64,000 bases of DNA from Thermodesulfobacteriota bacterium. GTDB lineage: Bacteria > Thermosulfidibacterota > Thermosulfidibacteria > Thermosulfidibacterales > B14-G1. A program made the position numbers and the translations under genes. This document shows, one piece after another, positions 61,861-64,000 of this stretch; positions within the stretch are counted from its first letter, which is position 1, and each line of letters starts with the position of its first letter. The notes below the pieces were generated by a model. That model did not search any database, was not told the origin of the DNA, and worked only from the letters and a program-made list of their open reading frames with translations. The DNA lies in the NCBI GenBank assembly GCA_024274915.1, contig JAJSAC010000063.1:1-64000 (forward strand), in the 5' to 3' direction.

Positions 61861-62538
61861 ATGACACGCCCCACCCTATTTGAGCTAAATCACCTTTGCA
61901 ACGAAGAGTCTTGGAGGATGTTTCGCATCATAGGGGATTTTGTTGAAGGTTTCGACGCCTTGCCTGCCTTTTTGCCGGCGGTTACCGTTTATGGCTCGGC
62001 CCGGGTGAAGGAAGGGGACCGGGTTTACCAGTTGGCCAGGGAGGTGGGAGTGGAGTTGGCAAAGGCGGGTTTTTCCGTCTTCACCGGAGGGGGGCCAGGG
62101 GTCATGGAGGCGGCCAACAGGGGAGCTTTTGAGGCGGGCGGTAAGTCCGTGGGCCTGAACATTGATCTACCCCACGAACAAAAGCCCAACCCTTACACCA
62201 CCCTCACCTTGAATTTCCATTACTTCTTTGTTCGCAAAGTGATGTTGGTGCGCTATGCTACAGCCTTTGTTCTCCTTCCCGGTGGTCTTGGGACCATAGA
62301 CGAGTTTTTTGAGACTATCTTGCTCATCCAGACCTCCAAGATACAGCCTTTTCCTGTGGTGTTGGTGAGTAAGGAGTACTGGACGGGGCTGGTGGAGTGG
62401 CTCAAGGGTGAGGTGCTTGGCAGGGGATACATAGACGAGGACAATCTGGATATTTTTCATATCGTGGAATCGGCCCAGGAGGCTGTAGAGAGAATCATTG
62501 TCTGGTATCATGAGCACGAGAGGGAGTTTGTGATATAG
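61861..62538 (+). CDS. LOG-family (TIGR00730) nucleoside monophosphate phosphoribohydrolase
   Basis: 225 residues from the ATG at 61861, six bases after AAGGAGGG; the track starts one codon earlier at GTG. VYGSARVKEGD, FTGGGPGVMEAANRGAFEAGG and LLPGGLGTIDEFFETI are the LOG family signatures (PGGxGTxxE). Such proteins hydrolyse cytokinin-type nucleoside monophosphates or AMP; the bacterial role is often unclear. Divergent from eno. Confidence 0.9.
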   Translation: MTRPTLFELNHLCNEESWRMFRIIGDFVEGFDALPAFLPAVTVYGSARVKEGDRVYQLAREVGVELAKAGFSVFTGGGPGVMEAANRGAFEAGGKSVGLNIDLPHEQKPNPYTTLTLNFHYFFVRKVMLVRYATAFVLLPGGLGTIDEFFETILLIQTSKIQPFPVVLVSKEYWTGLVEWLKGEVLGRGYIDEDNLDIFHIVESAQEAVERIIVWYHEHEREFVI

Positions 62539-62546
62539 GGGAAGGG

Positions 62547-62645
62547 ATGGGTAAGGGGCTTTTCATCATAGAGGTCGTTGCCTGGGTGAATGTGGTGGCC
62601 GTTCTCATTTGGTTTGGCATCAAGTTCTTCCGGCGTAGGCTCTGA
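62547..62645 (+). CDS. Possible 32-residue single-span membrane protein
   Basis: ATG-GGT-AAG... runs 33 codons to TGA and encodes a hydrophobic stretch (VVAWVNVVAVLIWFGIKFF) ending in RRRL, a plausible one-helix membrane peptide with a positive cytoplasmic tail. It starts 8 bases after the LOG gene stop with GGGGAAGGG in between. Too short for the ORF track; no family recognised. Confidence 0.45.
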   Translation: MGKGLFIIEVVAWVNVVAVLIWFGIKFFRRRL

Positions 62646-62746
62646 GCGTGGTGCTTTTGCCTTAGTCTGGTGACGGGCAGGGCCCTCTAATGGTATGGCC
62701 CAGGCAGATTCGTTTGGAAGTTTCTTTGGGCTCTGGAGTGGGGCCC

Positions 62747-63646
62747 CTATCGTGCCCGATGGGATAATAGGGAGAGGATGATCTCTTCTATCTCTTTGTA
62801 ACGGGAGATGGTCTTTTCTATGATCTCCTGGGGCAAAGGTGGAGCTGGGGGCCTTTTGTCCCAGTCCAGGGTCTCCAGATAATCCCGGATGAACTGCTTG
62901 TCATAGTTGGGGGGGCTGGTGCCTACCTGGTAGGTCCTCTGTGACCAGAAGCGGCTGGAGTCGGGGGTGAGGACCTCGTCTATGAGGTAGAGGTTGCTTT
63001 CTTGGTCCAGGCCGAACTCGAATTTGGTGTCTGAGAGGATGATGCCCCTGTCCCACAAGAGGTTGTGGGCCCAGGAGTAGATCTCCAGGGAGATCTCCTT
63101 CACCCTGTGGGCTATCTCTTCGTTGCCGACGATCCTGACGTACTCTTCGAAAGGGATGTTTTCGTCGTGGCCACTCTCTGCCTTGGTGGCAGGGGTGAAG
63201 ATGGGTCGGGGAAAGCGCTCGGCCTGTTTCATGCCCGGTGGGAGTTTTATGCCGCATATCTCTCCCGTGGTCTGGTAGTCTTTCCAGGCACTTCCAAAGA
63301 GGTAGCCCCGGGCCACACACTCCACGTCCAGCCTTTTCAGTTTCTTCACCAGGACGGCCCTGTCTTCTAGCTCAGGGTAGTTGGCCAAAAAAGGTAGTTC
63401 TTCTTGGGGATGGGTGGAGATGAGGTGGTTGGGTACCTGGTCTATCATGCTGAACCATTTATTGGAGATGCGGGTGAGAACCTGGCCCTTGCCGGGGATG
63501 CCTTCGTCGAAAACCACGTCGAAGGCCGAGATGCGATCCGTAGCCACCAGAAGGATTTTGTCCCCATCCGCTTGGTAAACGTCCCTCACCTTGCCGGAGA
63601 AAAGTTTCTTAAGCTCCCTGATACTGGTACTGGTGACGGCTTCCAT
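62747..63646 (-). CDS. purC: Phosphoribosylaminoimidazole-succinocarboxamide synthase
   Basis: 299 residues from the ATG at 63646 (MEAVTSTSIRELKKLFSGKVRDVY), preceded by GGAGGAG; the track's start at 63796 adds 50 residues over the promoter region and is unlikely. LLVATDRISAFDVVFDEGIPGKG, ARGYLFGSAWKDY, and LWDRGIILSDTKFEFGLD are diagnostic for the purine pathway enzyme SAICAR synthetase. Length fits the longer, yeast-like PurC branch (about 300). No other pur gene is in the window. Confidence 0.95.
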   Translation of the reverse strand: MEAVTSTSIRELKKLFSGKVRDVYQADGDKILLVATDRISAFDVVFDEGIPGKGQVLTRISNKWFSMIDQVPNHLISTHPQEELPFLANYPELEDRAVLVKKLKRLDVECVARGYLFGSAWKDYQTTGEICGIKLPPGMKQAERFPRPIFTPATKAESGHDENIPFEEYVRIVGNEEIAHRVKEISLEIYSWAHNLLWDRGIILSDTKFEFGLDQESNLYLIDEVLTPDSSRFWSQRTYQVGTSPPNYDKQFIRDYLETLDWDKRPPAPPLPQEIIEKTISRYKEIEEIILSLLSHRAR

Positions 63647-63678
63647 TTTCTCCTCCTTCTTTATTACGGCTGTTCCCC

Positions 63679-63707
63679 ATCTTAGTATGGTATAGGTGCT
63701 GGAGCAA
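63679..63707 (-). promoter_or_regulatory. Possible purC promoter
   Basis: On the minus strand TTGCTC, 17 bases, TAAGAT ends about 33 bases upstream of the preferred purC ATG, supporting that start over the longer one. Confidence 0.4.
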
Positions 63708-63789
63708 TGGGATCTACGATGAAGGGAGGGAAGTTCTTTCCCTGGGCCCCTTGGTAAAAGTTTGTGGGAGCCCAGTGGACCGTTTTCTC

Positions 63790-63818
63790 TTGCCAAGGTG
63801 GGAGTAGGGACCTATATT
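63790..63818 (+). promoter_or_regulatory. Promoter for the rel/spoT-like gene
   Basis: TTGCCA, exactly 17 bases, TATATT, ending 28 bases before the ATG at 63846. Confidence 0.5.
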
Positions 63819-63845
63819 CCCACTATCCCGGGGAGAAGAAGAGAG

Positions 63846-64000
63846 ATGGAACCGGTCTACACTAAATACGAGGAATACGAGGAACAGCTGGAGGATATAA
63901 AGAGGGAGATTCTTTCCCATCACCCCCAGAGTTCCTTGGAGATATTGGAAAGGGCTTTCCACTTTGCCGACGAGGCCCACAAGGGTCAGAAAAGGAAGTC
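63846..64000 (+). CDS. RelA/SpoT-type (p)ppGpp synthetase/hydrolase, N-terminal fragment (runs off window)
   Basis: The frame from the ATG at 63846 is open to the last base (51 codons). It reads MEPVYTKYEEYEEQLEDIKREIL and then ILERAFHFADEAHKGQKRK, which matches the start of the HD hydrolase domain in Rel/SpoT proteins (usually FA-x-EAH-x-GQ-x-RKSG-EPY). The gene is cut by the window edge. Expected role: stringent-response nucleotide metabolism. The minus-strand ORF in the track here is a shadow. Confidence 0.85.
   Translation, partial: MEPVYTKYEEYEEQLEDIKREILSHHPQSSLEILERAFHFADEAHKGQKRK

Noticed and set aside
63647-63796. 50-residue N-terminal extension of purC
   Set aside because: The strong RBS and family N-terminus are at 63646 and a promoter-like sequence lies within the extension.

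Overview
The window looks like a chromosomal segment of a GC-rich, Gram-negative, anaerobic bacterium of the Desulfobacterota (former Deltaproteobacteria) type. The assignment is inferred from gene content: a tetraheme cytochrome c3-like protein, indolepyruvate:ferredoxin oxidoreductase (iorAB), archaeal-type phosphoglycerate mutases, citramalate synthase, a methylmalonyl-CoA (propionate) pathway with a split-type mutase, a pilMNOPQ operon and Kdo transferase. I found no rRNA, tRNA, CRISPR array or transposase gene.

Layout. 1-4.9 kb: the 3' part of a very large autotransporter with 16 near-identical repeats of about 46 residues and a C-terminal beta-barrel. 5.4-12.4 kb: amino-acid biosynthesis (alaC-like aminotransferase, hom, ApgM-type mutase that may be a homoserine kinase, lysC, cimA). 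12.5-14.2 kb (minus): DUF3108-like protein and an MBL-fold hydrolase. 14.6-21.3 kb: tripartite RND efflux operon (TolC, adaptor, pump) plus a Cys-containing lipoprotein. 21.3-26.2 kb: PHP-domain protein, membrane TPR protein, iorA, iorB and a second ApgM homologue that appears to have lost its metal ligands. 26.4-30.4 kb: cytochrome c3-like, dnaG, rpoD, with NhaD-type antiporter convergent. 31.9-41.7 kb: pilMNOPQ running into aroC, aroK, aroQ, an M24 peptidase, a thioesterase and hisD. 41.7-48.2 kb: PEP synthase, a histidine kinase/HD-GYP regulator pair, a NarL-type regulator and a small transaldolase. 48.4-49.2 kb: rsmA interrupted by one in-frame UGA. 49.3-54.7 kb: acyl-CoA carboxylase (three subunits) and methylmalonyl-CoA mutase catalytic subunit; the epimerase lies 2.6 kb further on. 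55-64 kb: rqcH/NFACT, a damaged RelE-like toxin with its antitoxin, waaA, HEPN/MNT pair, MaoC-like hydratase, eno, LOG protein, purC and the start of a rel/spoT gene.

The most notable structure outside genes is a family of three 195-255 bp non-coding elements (5099-5353, 14277-14471, 54810-55032). They share 14-bp terminal inverted repeats starting CAGGACTTCCC, are flanked by 8-9 bp target duplications, carry a second inner inverted repeat, and have a central run of short GCTATGA/GCTGATAGC-like words whose number accounts for the length differences. They behave like MITEs and no matching transposase is in the window. Similar short-word intergenic repeats occur at 9.3, 12.4 and 48.2 kb without the terminal repeats.

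How genes work together: carboxylase, mutase and epimerase interconvert propionyl-CoA and succinyl-CoA; PEP synthase, enolase, ApgM and transaldolase fit gluconeogenesis and sugar phosphate supply; lysC, hom and possibly ApgM lead to threonine and cimA to isoleucine. Tight overlaps (4-23 nt) throughout imply polycistronic, translationally coupled operons. All functional statements rest on motif recognition by eye; no database search was run.
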